Below are positions 1 to 7,481 of a stretch of DNA of 64,000 nt, piece after piece (position 1 is the stretch's first letter; the number at the start of each line of letters is the position of its first letter). Origin of the DNA: Acidimicrobiaceae bacterium (GTDB lineage Bacteria; Actinomycetota; Acidimicrobiia; Acidimicrobiales; Poriferisodalaceae); the NCBI GenBank assembly GCA_026713105.1, contig JAPOPC010000002.1:1-64000 (forward strand), in the 5' to 3' direction. The position numbers and the translations under genes are program-made. The notes under the pieces were generated by a model. The model saw nothing but the letters and a program-made list of their open reading frames with translations, was not told the origin of the DNA and made no database searches.

Positions 1-1
1 A

Positions 2-415
2 GATCCCGCCGCAACGAGGGCGTGGGTGCGCCTGCATCCCAAGTCCGGCCGCTGGCTGCACCCGGGCGCACACGCCGATGGAGAGGGTGCCCTGGCCAGC
101 GTCGCGCTGCGCGAGGCGACTGAGGAGACCGGCATCGACGGCCTGGAGGTCTGGACCGAGCCGGTTGATATCGACGTCCACTTGTTCGTCAATCGCCGCC
201 GCACTGAACCCGACCACCTCCACTTCGACGTGCGCTTCTTGGTCCGCGCGCCGCAGCATGCGACGCCCAGCGGCAACCACGAGTCCGAAGGCCTGAGGTG
301 GATCTCGCGTCGTGAGCTCACCGACCCTGGGCTGGGTCTCGATGCCAGCACCCGCCGGCTGGCGCAATACGGCTTCAATCTCGCCCGCACCGTCGGCCCG
401 GGGCGCGACGAATAG
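2..415 (+). CDS. NUDIX hydrolase, 5' end cut by the window
   Basis: The reading frame is open from base 2 and stops at TAG 413-415, so the true start lies before the window. The visible 137 residues carry a NUDIX box centred on REATEETGI, preceded by a PGAHADGEG segment. The spacing of the first glutamate is one residue off the textbook GX5EX7 pattern, but the metal-binding REXXEEXG core is intact. The family hydrolyses nucleoside diphosphates linked to another group; the substrate cannot be told from the fragment. The downstream neighbour on the same strand is a small membrane protein 57 bases away. Confidence 0.8.
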   Translation, partial: DPAATRAWVRLHPKSGRWLHPGAHADGEGALASVALREATEETGIDGLEVWTEPVDIDVHLFVNRRRTEPDHLHFDVRFLVRAPQHATPSGNHESEGLRWISRRELTDPGLGLDASTRRLAQYGFNLARTVGPGRDE

Positions 416-472
416 CGCTGTCGTCCCGCGCGGCTGCCGTGCGCGGCCAGTGCTGGAACGTACGGTGAAGCT

Positions 473-721
473 GTGCGCGAGGTGCTGCTGGCGGTCGAGA
501 ACGTCGTTCTGCTGCTGTGCGGTTTGGTGGCGGGCTGGATAACGGTCACCTACCTGCCGGGCCCCGTGCTGGGGGTGATCGCGATCACCGTGGTCCTGGC
601 TGTCGGCGGCCGGATGCTTTTCAACGGGACCTTCTGGACAGCGGGAATCGGTCTGGTCATCGCGGGCGTCGCCGGCGGTGGGCTCTACATCGCCGACGCG
701 GTGGCTTCGCTGGGGGGATGA
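473..721 (+). CDS. Small membrane protein, unknown function
   Basis: 82 residues from a GTG start. Nearly the whole protein is hydrophobic, with about two or three membrane segments (roughly residues 7-27, 31-48 and 55-78) separated by short Gly- and Pro-containing turns. No catalytic motif is visible. It ends 30 bases before repeat A1. I do not recognise the family. It is kept as a gene because its length, hydrophobicity and codon use (G/C at third positions) look real, but its small size leaves doubt. Confidence 0.55.
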   Translation: MREVLLAVENVVLLLCGLVAGWITVTYLPGPVLGVIAITVVLAVGGRMLFNGTFWTAGIGLVIAGVAGGGLYIADAVASLGG

Positions 722-751
722 CCGCACTCGCCAGCAGTAGGCGGACACCCG

Positions 752-878
752 AGAAGATGCGCGGATAGGTGAACCTTGCGGTTGTCGCACCAGTTGTTTC
801 CCGCTCTTGTTCGCTGTCGCTCACGGGCCGCTCGGGCCACGGCTTCGCCTATCGGCTCAGCCTCTAAGGTCTGCCGCC
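752..878 (+). repeat. Dispersed repeat family A, copy A1
   Basis: This 127-bp element is nearly identical to A2 at 10236-10362. Both run from a gatgcgcggat / ggtgcgcggat start through the family core (790-842) to the base before a start codon. The 3' part holds TAAGGT at 865-870, eight bases before the ATG at 879. That matches the TANNNT -10 spacing seen in leaderless actinobacterial transcripts, so the repeat may carry the promoter of the thioesterase gene (inference). Confidence 0.8.
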
Positions 879-1229
879 ATGAGCGGAGCCATCGAAGTCG
901 GATTCACCACCAGCGAGACCCACCGGGTCACGGACGAGATGTCCCCGCCGCACCTGCCGAACAAGGTGCTGTCCACGCCCGACATGGTGCGCCTCATCGA
1001 GGGCACCTGCCTGTTCGGCGTGCAGCCCCTGCTGGAAGAGAACCAGACGACGGTGGGGATTCACATTTGCGTGAGTCACCAGGCCGCAGTGTCCTCGGGT
1101 GAGGACGTTCTCGTGACCGGCGAGATCAACGAAGTCGACCGCCGCCGCCTGGTCTTCGACATCAAGGTCACCCACGGCGACACGCTCATCTCCGAAGGCA
1201 CGCACCAGCGGTTCATCGTCGGCGGCTAA
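879..1229 (+). CDS. FlK-like thioesterase, hotdog fold
   Basis: 116 residues, the usual length of single-domain hotdog thioesterases. The segment around residues 45-115 (EGTCLFGVQPLLEE, then HICVSHQAAVSSGEDV, then ISEGTHQRFIV near the end) resembles the fluoroacetyl-CoA thioesterase (FlK)/YbgC-like group that cleaves acyl-CoA thioesters in the cytoplasm. The frame is open further upstream to 807, but that extension is translated repeat A1 and the same peptide would appear before the unrelated gene at 10363. The ATG at 879 is therefore taken as the start. The acyl substrate is unknown. Confidence 0.75.
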   Translation: MSGAIEVGFTTSETHRVTDEMSPPHLPNKVLSTPDMVRLIEGTCLFGVQPLLEENQTTVGIHICVSHQAAVSSGEDVLVTGEINEVDRRRLVFDIKVTHGDTLISEGTHQRFIVGG

Positions 1230-1230
1230 G

Positions 1231-1357
1231 GAGCCGCGCGTGCGGGTGCACCCGCGGTGGAGGCGGCAGAACCCTCTGCTCCAGCGATCCAGCAGGTCGC
1301 AACGTCGCAGAGTCTCCTGCCGCCTCCACTGCTATGGCATTTGTGCCTGCCGGCTCG
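1231..1357 (-). repeat. Structured repeat family B, copy B1
   Basis: In minus orientation this copy lies 20 bases after the stop of the selenoprotein candidate. The main stem pairs 1257-1269 with 1317-1329, 13 perfect base pairs. An outer stem pairs GAGCCG 1231-1236 with CGGCTC 1351-1356. Inside are the conserved CTCTGC/GCAGAG helix and a GCGA/TCGC tip helix shared with B2 and B3. GCGGGTGCACCCGC at 1242-1255 is also a perfect palindrome. Confidence 0.85.
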
Positions 1358-1376
1358 AGTCCTCAGCGCCGGGTTG

Positions 1377-1859
1377 CTATCGCTGTTGCTGGCGTTGGAC
1401 GAAGCGAATGATCCGCATGGTGTCCTGGGCCGTGATTCGACCGATGGGACCGGTCGAGTAGCACGCCTGGGCCACCTTGCCCCCTGGCGCCAGCACGAAC
1501 CCGGTGGCGTGCAGGATGCCGCGCTTGGCCTCGGTGAAAGCCCCCGTCGCGGCAGACACCTCGTCGGCGTCGGCGCTGTGCAGCATCCGCACAGGGCCGA
1601 GTTGCAGGTTGTCGGCGAGGCGCTGGGTGGTGTCCTTGTCGTCAATCGACAGCGCTACCACGCTGGCGCCCAGCATCTTCAGCAGTGATGCGGTGCCGTT
1701 GAAGTCAACCAACTGTTGACGGCAGTACGGTCACCAGTGGCCCCGGTACATCAGCACGACGCCCCAGCCGTCGCCGAAGACCTCGGGAATGGTGACCTCT
1801 TGGTCGTCCAGATCGCTCAGGGTGATCTGGGGGAACGCATCTCCGGTGTCGAGTTTCAT
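1377..1859 (-). CDS. Peroxiredoxin-like selenoprotein candidate (in-frame TGA)
   Basis: Read with TGA 1733-1731 as selenocysteine, the frame runs 160 residues from ATG 1859 to TAG 1379-1377. The N-terminal part MKLDTGDAFPQITLSDLDD is the AhpC/TSA entry strand. Residues 37-49 read MYRGHWUPYCRQQ, matching the YRGHWCPYC active site of thiol peroxidase-like AhpC/TSA proteins, with U (residue 43) exactly at the peroxidatic cysteine and a resolving Cys at 46 (UxxC). Both halves stay in one frame with family-like sequence (ALSIDDKD, FTEAKRGILHATGFVLAPGG, TGPIGRITAQD). An AGGAAGG ribosome site lies 11 bases before ATG. A simple TGA-truncation reading would give a 42-residue stub. The likely role is reduction of peroxides in the cytoplasm. 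Other genes here use TGA as stop, so the code itself is not changed. It is divergent from the sterol reductase at 1947. Confidence 0.8.
1694..1733 (-). promoter_or_regulatory. Putative bacterial SECIS hairpin
   Basis: Directly after the UGA the message can fold as UGCC/GGCA plus GUCAAC/GUUGAC, with a five-base AGUUG loop and a 3'-side bulge. The loop lies 17-21 bases after UGA (1714-1710). Bacterial SECIS elements bound by SelB sit just 3' of the UGA with a small GU-containing apical loop at about this distance. The fold was made by eye and needs an energy calculation. Confidence 0.6.
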
Positions 1860-1946
1860 GAGTTACCGCACCTTCCTGTCGGCGGCGGCAATAATCGTAA
1901 GCGGCCACGTCATCGAAGACTCGAATGACGGGAAGGGCGTTCTCAC

Positions 1947-3083
1947 ATGATCGATTGGCTCGGCATCGACCACCTGTTCAAGTTGTCCGCTGGCGAGGCG
2001 GTGATGGGCTTCCTGACGCCGCTGATCGTCTGCGCTGCGGTGTTCGTTGCGCACATGATCCTGCCCGCCCGGCGGGTGACCGGCTACGCCACCAACCGCG
2101 AGACCGGCGAGCCCCGCAGCTACCGGCTCAACGGCGTGCTGGTGTTCGCCCTGGCGCACATCGTGTGGGCATTCGAGCTCACCGGCATGCCGCGCGACTG
2201 GTTCTACCGGTCGACCATGTACGCCATCTTGGGCGGGCTGATCACCGCCGTCATCGCGACGACCATCGTGGTGTTCAGCCAGCCCGAGGGCTCCCAGAAG
2301 AACCCCTTCTTGGCATGGTGGTTTGGTCGTGCGCAAGAGATGCAGTTCTTCAACAACCGCTTCGACCTCAAGATGTACTTCTACATCGTCGGCGGCACGA
2401 TGCTGTCGCTCAACGCGTGGTCCGGGGCGGCGTGGCACATCGACGCAGTCGACGATGTCAACCCCGGCTTGATCCTCTACGTCGCCATCAACTCCTTCTA
2501 CGTCTTCGACTACTTCGTGTGGGAACGGGTGCAGCTCTACACCTACGACCTCATCCACGAGAACGTCGGATTCAAGCTCGTCTGGGGCGGGCCTTTCGTA
2601 TGGGGCTGGATGTTCGTGCTGCCGCTGTGGGGCTTGGCGCCCGTTGCCGATCCGGGATTCTCCGGCGGACCGATGTACTTCTGGCTGATCGGCTGCGCCG
2701 CACTGTTCCTGGTGGGCTGGACGATCTCTCGCGGCTCGAACATGCAGAAGTACACGTTCAAGCGCTGGCCTGAGCGGAAGTTCCTCGGCATCTTCGAGCC
2801 GGAGGTGATCGAAGCCGGCGACCGCAAGATCTTGTGCAGCGGGTTCTGGGGCAAGGCAAGGCACTTCGGCTACTTCGGCGAAGGCCTGTACGGAATTTCC
2901 ATGGCGCTGGTATTCGGGCACTTCACCAACCTGTGGTCCTGGACATATGTGGTGATGATCGTGACCTTCTTCGTTCCTCGCCAGTTCGAGGACGACAGGC
3001 AATGCGCCGAGAAGTACGGCGAAGAGAAGTGGGCTGAATACCAGGCCCGAGTTCCCTACCGGATCATCCCGGGCATCTTCTAG
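1947..3083 (+). CDS. ERG4/ERG24-family sterol reductase, copy 1
   Basis: 378 residues, multi-pass membrane protein of the ERG4/ERG24 (C14, C7 or C24(28) sterol reductase) family, which reduces sterol double bonds with NADPH. Family marks are LTGMPRDWFYRS near residue 80, QKYTFKRWPE near 270, and the C-terminal CAEKYGEEKWAEYQARVPYR followed by IIPGIF. The conserved RHxNYxGE cofactor segment reads RHFGYFGE, so the Asn is replaced by Gly. A ggaaggg ribosome site precedes the ATG. It is followed after 39 bases by a paralogue, evidently a co-transcribed pair. Which double bond is reduced cannot be decided; action on another isoprenoid is possible. Confidence 0.85.
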   Translation: MIDWLGIDHLFKLSAGEAVMGFLTPLIVCAAVFVAHMILPARRVTGYATNRETGEPRSYRLNGVLVFALAHIVWAFELTGMPRDWFYRSTMYAILGGLITAVIATTIVVFSQPEGSQKNPFLAWWFGRAQEMQFFNNRFDLKMYFYIVGGTMLSLNAWSGAAWHIDAVDDVNPGLILYVAINSFYVFDYFVWERVQLYTYDLIHENVGFKLVWGGPFVWGWMFVLPLWGLAPVADPGFSGGPMYFWLIGCAALFLVGWTISRGSNMQKYTFKRWPERKFLGIFEPEVIEAGDRKILCSGFWGKARHFGYFGEGLYGISMALVFGHFTNLWSWTYVVMIVTFFVPRQFEDDRQCAEKYGEEKWAEYQARVPYRIIPGIF

Positions 3084-3122
3084 AGGCGGTCGGCTGAACC
3101 GGCAGCGGAAAGGAAGCCAGCG

Positions 3123-4256
3123 ATGTTCGAATGGCTCGGCGTAGAGCACTTGGTCGAGCTGACTGCGGGCGAGGCGGTGCTGGGGTTTCTCACACCGCTG
3201 TTCGTGTTCGTCGCCTTCTTCGTGCTGCAGATGGTGCTGCCGGGAAAGCGCGTCCCCGGCTACGTCGTCGACAGCAAGACCGGCCAGCCCCGCAGCTACC
3301 GGCTCAACGGCTTGCTCGTGTTCGTCGTGGCCCAGGTGCTGTGGTGGTTCGAGCTCACGGGCATGCCGCGCGACTGGTTCTACCGCTCATCGCTGTACGC
3401 CGTGGCGGGCGGCACGGTGCTGGCCGTCATCATGACGCTGATTGCCGTGTTCAGCCAGCCAGAGGGAGACGTCAAGAGCAAGTTTCTGGCGTGCTGGTTC
3501 GGGCGCGCCCAAGAGATGCAATTCTTCAACGACCGCATCGACTTGAAGATGTATTTCTACATCGTCGGCGGCACGATGCTGTCGCTGAATGCCTTCTCCG
3601 GCGCGGTCTGGCACTACGACAACTTCGACGACCCGAACCCGGGCGCCTATCTCTTCGCTGCGTTCTTCACGTTCTACGTGTTCGACTACTTCGTGTTCGA
3701 ACGAGTGCAGCTCTATACCTACGACGTCATCTACGAGCGCCTCGGCTTCAAGATGTTCTGGGGGGCGCTCATCGTCTACGGCTGGATGTTCATCATCCCG
3801 ATGTGGGGCATGGCCGCGCATGCCGACCCCCCGCACGCAGGCGCCTGGCGGTATCTCTGGCTGATCGTGACGCCGGTGCTGTTCGTCGTGGGCTGGTGCA
3901 TCAGCCGTGGCGCCAACACGCAGAAGTACACGTTCAAGCGATGGCCTGAGCGCGCCTTCCTGGGCATCAGGCCAGAAATCATCGAGGCCGGCGAGCGCAA
4001 GATCCTGTGCAGCGGCTTTTGGGGCGCATCCCGGCATCCCAACTACCTGGGCGAGGGCTTCTACGGACTGGCCCTCGCCTTGAGCTGGGGCCACCTCGGC
4101 AACCTTTGGGCGTGGGTCTATTTCGGTTACGTCCTCGCTCTGTTCACCTACCGCCAGATGGACGATGACAAACGTTGCGCAGAGAAATACGGCCCTGACA
4201 AATGGGCGGAGTACCGGCGGCGAGTGCCCTACCGGATCATTCCCCGCATCTACTGA
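3123..4256 (+). CDS. ERG4/ERG24-family sterol reductase, copy 2
   Basis: 377 residues, collinear with the upstream copy over its whole length and clearly a tandem duplicate. It keeps the canonical RHPNYLGE cofactor segment and the VPYRIIPRIY end that copy 1 partly alters, so this may be the standard enzyme and copy 1 a diverged one. There are about nine hydrophobic segments. An aaggaa ribosome site lies before ATG 3123. The family acts in sterol or related isoprenoid reduction in the membrane. No sterol-forming cyclase is seen in the window, so substrates could be imported sterols. Confidence 0.85.
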   Translation: MFEWLGVEHLVELTAGEAVLGFLTPLFVFVAFFVLQMVLPGKRVPGYVVDSKTGQPRSYRLNGLLVFVVAQVLWWFELTGMPRDWFYRSSLYAVAGGTVLAVIMTLIAVFSQPEGDVKSKFLACWFGRAQEMQFFNDRIDLKMYFYIVGGTMLSLNAFSGAVWHYDNFDDPNPGAYLFAAFFTFYVFDYFVFERVQLYTYDVIYERLGFKMFWGALIVYGWMFIIPMWGMAAHADPPHAGAWRYLWLIVTPVLFVVGWCISRGANTQKYTFKRWPERAFLGIRPEIIEAGERKILCSGFWGASRHPNYLGEGFYGLALALSWGHLGNLWAWVYFGYVLALFTYRQMDDDKRCAEKYGPDKWAEYRRRVPYRIIPRIY

Positions 4257-4279
4257 GCGCACCCGCCGGGGCGCTGGGG

Positions 4280-4353
4280 TGGGCGCTGCAGGACTCGAAC
4301 CTGCGACCCCCTCCTTGTAAGGGAGGTGCTCTCGCCAGCTGAGCTAAGCGCCC
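4280..4353 (-). tRNA. tRNA-Val (anticodon UAC)
   Basis: A 74-base cloverleaf. The acceptor stem is GGGCGCT/AGCGCCC with discriminator A. The D-arm holds AGCTCAGCTGGCGAGAGC, the anticodon arm is CCTCC-CTTACAA-GGAGG with anticodon TAC, and the T-arm is GCAGG-TTCGAGT-CCTGC. The 3' CCA is not encoded. Confidence 0.95.
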
Positions 4354-4374
4354 CCGTCGGCCCGGTCTCGCAGG

Positions 4375-5127
4375 CTACCGGCGGTCCCGCTGGCCGGAGC
4401 CGTCGAGCAAGCTCGCAAGCTGCGCTGTGCTGGCGGCGATGGGCCCTCGGCGCTCGCTGTGGCTGAGGTGAAACAGTTCTTTGTCGGCGGCCTCGCCGGT
4501 CCATGCTCCTGCCTCGTCGCAGATCAGGATGCCTGCGGCGTAATCCCAGACGCCGTGGTTGGAGTTGAGGTCGATGTAGCCGTCGAGGCGGCCGCAGGCG
4601 ACCGCACACAGATCCAGCGCCGCCGAGCCGAGTACCCGAACCTGCCAGACCGGCAAGTCGGGGCTGGGACGTCCTGAGACGCCGATGACGGCCCGCTCAC
4701 CGCTCGTGTGGCCGCTGGGGCTGATCGGGTGGCCATTCCGGTGTGCGCCGCCGTCAGCTGTGGCCGTGAACTCCTCGCCCGACACGAGGTGGCGCACGAG
4801 ACCTGCCACTGGTGTGAGCCCGTCGACGACACAGAGGCTGATGCAGTAGTGCGGGATGCCCCGTGAGGCGTTGGTGGAGCCGTCGACCGGATCGACGATG
4901 ACCGTTTCGCCGCCCGAGCCAGAGCGCAGTCCGGACTCCTCGCTCAGCACACCCACGCCTGCCGCGTCGAGCACATCGAGCGCTGCTGCGTCGGCGACCT
5001 GGTCCAGCGCATATTGATCGGGACGGTCACCACCGTCATGCCAGCGATCGAACGTGCTGAGCGATGCCTGAACCGCGTCCGCTGTGCGCCCCAGCAAGTC
5101 GAGCCAGTCATTGCCGGCAACGGTCAT
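4375..5127 (-). CDS. Inositol monophosphatase family phosphatase
   Basis: 250 residues from the chosen ATG. All three Mg-binding motifs of the family are present: SEESG (about residue 70), VDPVDGSTNASRG (about 85) and WDYAAGILICDEAGA (about 205). Such enzymes release phosphate from inositol-1-phosphate, histidinol phosphate, fructose-1,6-bisphosphate or PAP; the substrate is not decided here, though inositol use fits an actinobacterium making phosphatidylinositol. The frame is open upstream to 5244, but the extra segment is not family-like and 5127 is the best start. The gene lies just downstream of tRNA-Val on the same strand. Confidence 0.85.
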   Translation of the reverse strand: MTVAGNDWLDLLGRTADAVQASLSTFDRWHDGGDRPDQYALDQVADAAALDVLDAAGVGVLSEESGLRSGSGGETVIVDPVDGSTNASRGIPHYCISLCVVDGLTPVAGLVRHLVSGEEFTATADGGAHRNGHPISPSGHTSGERAVIGVSGRPSPDLPVWQVRVLGSAALDLCAVACGRLDGYIDLNSNHGVWDYAAGILICDEAGAWTGEAADKELFHLSHSERRGPIAASTAQLASLLDGSGQRDRR

Positions 5128-5337
5128 TGCACGTTCCAGCCCCGACAAAGCCGTTTTCGGGGCAGTCTTCGGGCCGCGTACAGTCGATCCGAGTTGGCCA
5201 GAGGATCGGACCGCATCGGGCGCACAGTAGTTGGCTGCTTGCACCGGCCCCAGTCACTGACCGCAATTCGGTCGAACCGGGCCGTTCCGGGCTATAGCCT
5301 CCGCGCATCGTTTCAGCGCCGCGTGGGGAGTATCCCG

Positions 5338-5907
5338 ATGGCAGCGATCGACATCACCGGCTACGTGGCAAGCCTGAAGGATCATGCGCACGCGCATGGG
5401 TTCCACATCCACGACGAACGGCAGTTCATCGAGACCTACAGCCTCCGTCAGACGTGGGAGGTCGATCTGCACCCCGCAGAAGCCTGCGGCGGCCCGCTCG
5501 ACCTGCACCTCACGCTCGAAGCCGACCCGCGGACGCTCCTGTCGTTCGAGGACGTGCTGTGGGCAACGCCTGAGAACGATCTGCCTCCCGACGAATTCTG
5601 GCTGCCCCTGATCTTCACGTGGGCCCTGCCGCCGCTGGACCACAGCCCCGACATGTTGGTGTTGGCCACCGACCTGGCGGGTCTGGGCGGCACAGCCCTG
5701 CCGGTGGAGGTGTCCGCCATCGACTCGCTCACCTCGGTGACCGACCCGGCCAGGCGGACGCTGATGATCGTGGCCCGACGGGAACTGTCGCTCCAGGCGC
5801 TGCTGCAGGGCGAAGACGACATGTGCGGCCCGTTCGACCTGTGCACCAAGATCTGCGACTACCTGCTGCACCACGCCAACGACTGGTACGACGAAGTACC
5901 CGCCTAG
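5338..5907 (+). CDS. Hypothetical protein, 189 aa
   Basis: The ATG at 5338 follows a ggggag ribosome site. The protein is soluble and acidic, with no membrane segment. Visible features are an N-terminal HAHAHGFHIHDERQF stretch rich in His, a middle rich in Pro, Leu and Asp, and a C-terminal cluster CGPFDLCTKICDYLLHH with three Cys. I do not recognise the family. Gene-like codon use and the convergent arrangement with the SRPBCC gene support it being real. The 210 bases before it form the divergent promoter region shared with the inositol phosphatase gene. Confidence 0.7.
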   Translation: MAAIDITGYVASLKDHAHAHGFHIHDERQFIETYSLRQTWEVDLHPAEACGGPLDLHLTLEADPRTLLSFEDVLWATPENDLPPDEFWLPLIFTWALPPLDHSPDMLVLATDLAGLGGTALPVEVSAIDSLTSVTDPARRTLMIVARRELSLQALLQGEDDMCGPFDLCTKICDYLLHHANDWYDEVPA

Positions 5908-5920
5908 CGCCGTTGCGCTA
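5905..5920. terminator. Hairpin between convergent genes
   Basis: TAGCGC 5905-5910 pairs with GCGCTA 5915-5920 around a CGTT loop. The two arms contain the stop codons of the converging genes (TAG on each strand). It could act as a bidirectional terminator, but there is no U-tract. Confidence 0.4.
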
Positions 5921-6388
5921 AGACTCTGCGGCTATCTTGATGGCTTGGAGGGTTGCGGCCATCCCGGCACGCACGACGTCGGCCCGGGCTGCCAACTGCT
6001 GTGAGCTCAGATCTCGCAGCGTGGGCGGCAGCGCCAGGACGTCCCAGACCTCGCTCAGCAACGTGCCTCCAGCGTCGTTGGGCGCCATGCGGTAGGTCCA
6101 GCGCACGTAGGGGCCCTCGGGGTCGTCTGGCCGGGTCACCCATTCGAAGCACACCGGGGATTGGGCCGCCGTGACGGTGCAGGGAACGCTCCACTCACGC
6201 TCGCCGATTCGATTGTGCCCTTCGAAGGTCGCGCCTTGCGTGCTCGGCGTGTCGCTGGTCCAGTCGGCCCCGACATTCTCGGGGCTCCACTCCCCCATCC
6301 GGGTCACGTCGGACACCAAGGCATAGACAGCCTCGGGCGTGGCCGCGATCTCCACGCTGGCTTCGTGATGCATTCCGTGAACGGTCAT
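5918..6388 (-). CDS. SRPBCC (START-like) family protein
   Basis: 156 residues, the normal size of a single SRPBCC/polyketide-cyclase-like domain that forms a deep lipid- or ligand-binding pocket. N-terminal SVEIAATPEAVYALVSDVTR followed by MGEWSP is the diagnostic opening of the family, and the end forms the long closing helix (AAATLQAIKIAAES-like). ATG 6388 (MTVHGMHHEA) is chosen; the frame continues upstream but without family sequence. It is divergent from the SCO6745-type gene across 187 bases. Ligand unknown. Confidence 0.8.
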   Translation of the reverse strand: MTVHGMHHEASVEIAATPEAVYALVSDVTRMGEWSPENVGADWTSDTPSTQGATFEGHNRIGEREWSVPCTVTAAQSPVCFEWVTRPDDPEGPYVRWTYRMAPNDAGGTLLSEVWDVLALPPTLRDLSSQQLAARADVVRAGMAATLQAIKIAAES

Positions 6389-6575
6389 GGGTGAGACCGT
6401 AGTTTCGCCCAACCGCGAGGGAGCAACCAAGGTTTCGATGAGGGTTCGACGCTGCGGCAGGGCAGAGCGCGCCATACCATTGCGCCGACCGCGAGCGGCC
6501 CAACCAACACTGCCCGGGCCCGGGCAGCGGACGCCCGCCCAGATCGCACCGCGTCGTGCAGCCGAGGAGTTCCCC

Positions 6576-7475
6576 ATGGGCGAGATTCCACGTACCGAAG
6601 ACCGCCGCAGCCCCATCCGGCGGATGGGCCGCACGGTCGAGCCCATCCACACCGTCGCGTACTACTCACCGGAGATCTACGGATTCAACGACGACGGCTT
6701 CAAGGGGTGGTGGCATGCCTACTTCGCGTACCGCTCAGCCCCCATGGGCAGGGTTAGTGCTGCGACCGTGACCGCGGTGTTCTACAACTTCGCCCCGCGC
6801 ATGGTGGAACGAGCAGTGCCGGGCTGCTGGGACATCATGGAACCCGACGCCGTTCGCGCCCGCCAACTCGAGTTCACGACGGCGTCGATGCAGCGGGCCT
6901 TGGGCGAGTACCCAGACCCCGACGACATCGGGGCGGCGGCGGCTGCGCTGCGCAGCTTCGCAGGCGATCTGCCCATCGGTGCACGCCCCCTGTACGCGGG
7001 CTGGGCATCGGAACCGTGGCCGAGCGACAGCACCGGCGGCGGTGACGTCATGGACCTCTGGCACGGCTGCACGCTGCTGCGCGAGTTCCGCTTCGACGCC
7101 CACAACATCGCACTCGCCGCCGGTGACCTCGACCCCGTCGAGTGCCACGTGATGATGACCACCGGTGGCCATGGCAACGGTGCCACCATCCAGAAGATCC
7201 GCGGCTGGAGCGCCGAAGAGTGGGACGCGGCGTGCCGACGGCTCATTGATCGGGGATGGATCACTGCTGAGGGCGAGCAGACGCCCGAAGGCAACGCTGC
7301 GCGCCGAGCCGTCGAACACGACACCGACCGGCTGTCGTCAGCTGCGGCCGATGCGTTGCCGCCAGGCGATCTCGACGCACTTCTGGAACGGCTCGAGCGC
7401 ATCACGGGCTACCTGGTGGAGACCGGCATCGTGGCGGGTGTCTGGCCGCCTCCCCACGTCACCGTCGCAGCCTGA
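6576..7475 (+). CDS. SCO6745-family protein
   Basis: 299 residues from ATG 6576, which has a gaggag ribosome site. The sequence GFNDDGFKGWWHAYFAYRSA near the start, then RSAPMG, and the alpha-helical body with a winged-helix-like C-terminal part (WDAACRRLIDRGWITAEG) match the actinobacterial SCO6745 family. Its function is not established; the helix pattern suggests a DNA-binding or ligand-sensing fold. It lies 6 bases before glnS on the same strand and may share its transcript. Confidence 0.7.
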   Translation: MGEIPRTEDRRSPIRRMGRTVEPIHTVAYYSPEIYGFNDDGFKGWWHAYFAYRSAPMGRVSAATVTAVFYNFAPRMVERAVPGCWDIMEPDAVRARQLEFTTASMQRALGEYPDPDDIGAAAAALRSFAGDLPIGARPLYAGWASEPWPSDSTGGGDVMDLWHGCTLLREFRFDAHNIALAAGDLDPVECHVMMTTGGHGNGATIQKIRGWSAEEWDAACRRLIDRGWITAEGEQTPEGNAARRAVEHDTDRLSSAAADALPPGDLDALLERLERITGYLVETGIVAGVWPPPHVTVAA

Positions 7476-7481
7476 GGTCCC

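Noticed and set aside
807-878. N-terminal extension of the thioesterase frame starting at 807
   Set aside because: The same peptide precedes the unrelated LLM gene at 10291, because both are translations of repeat A; the true starts are 879 and 10363.
1377-1712. Short peroxiredoxin fragment starting after the TGA
   Set aside because: Starting there would drop the active-site residue and the N-terminal strand; the full frame through the TGA is a better explanation.
1863-3149. Long minus-strand frame of 428 residues opposite the sterol reductase
   Set aside because: Antisense shadow with composition typical of high-GC reverse frames (His, Arg, Glu rich); the plus-strand gene has clear family motifs.
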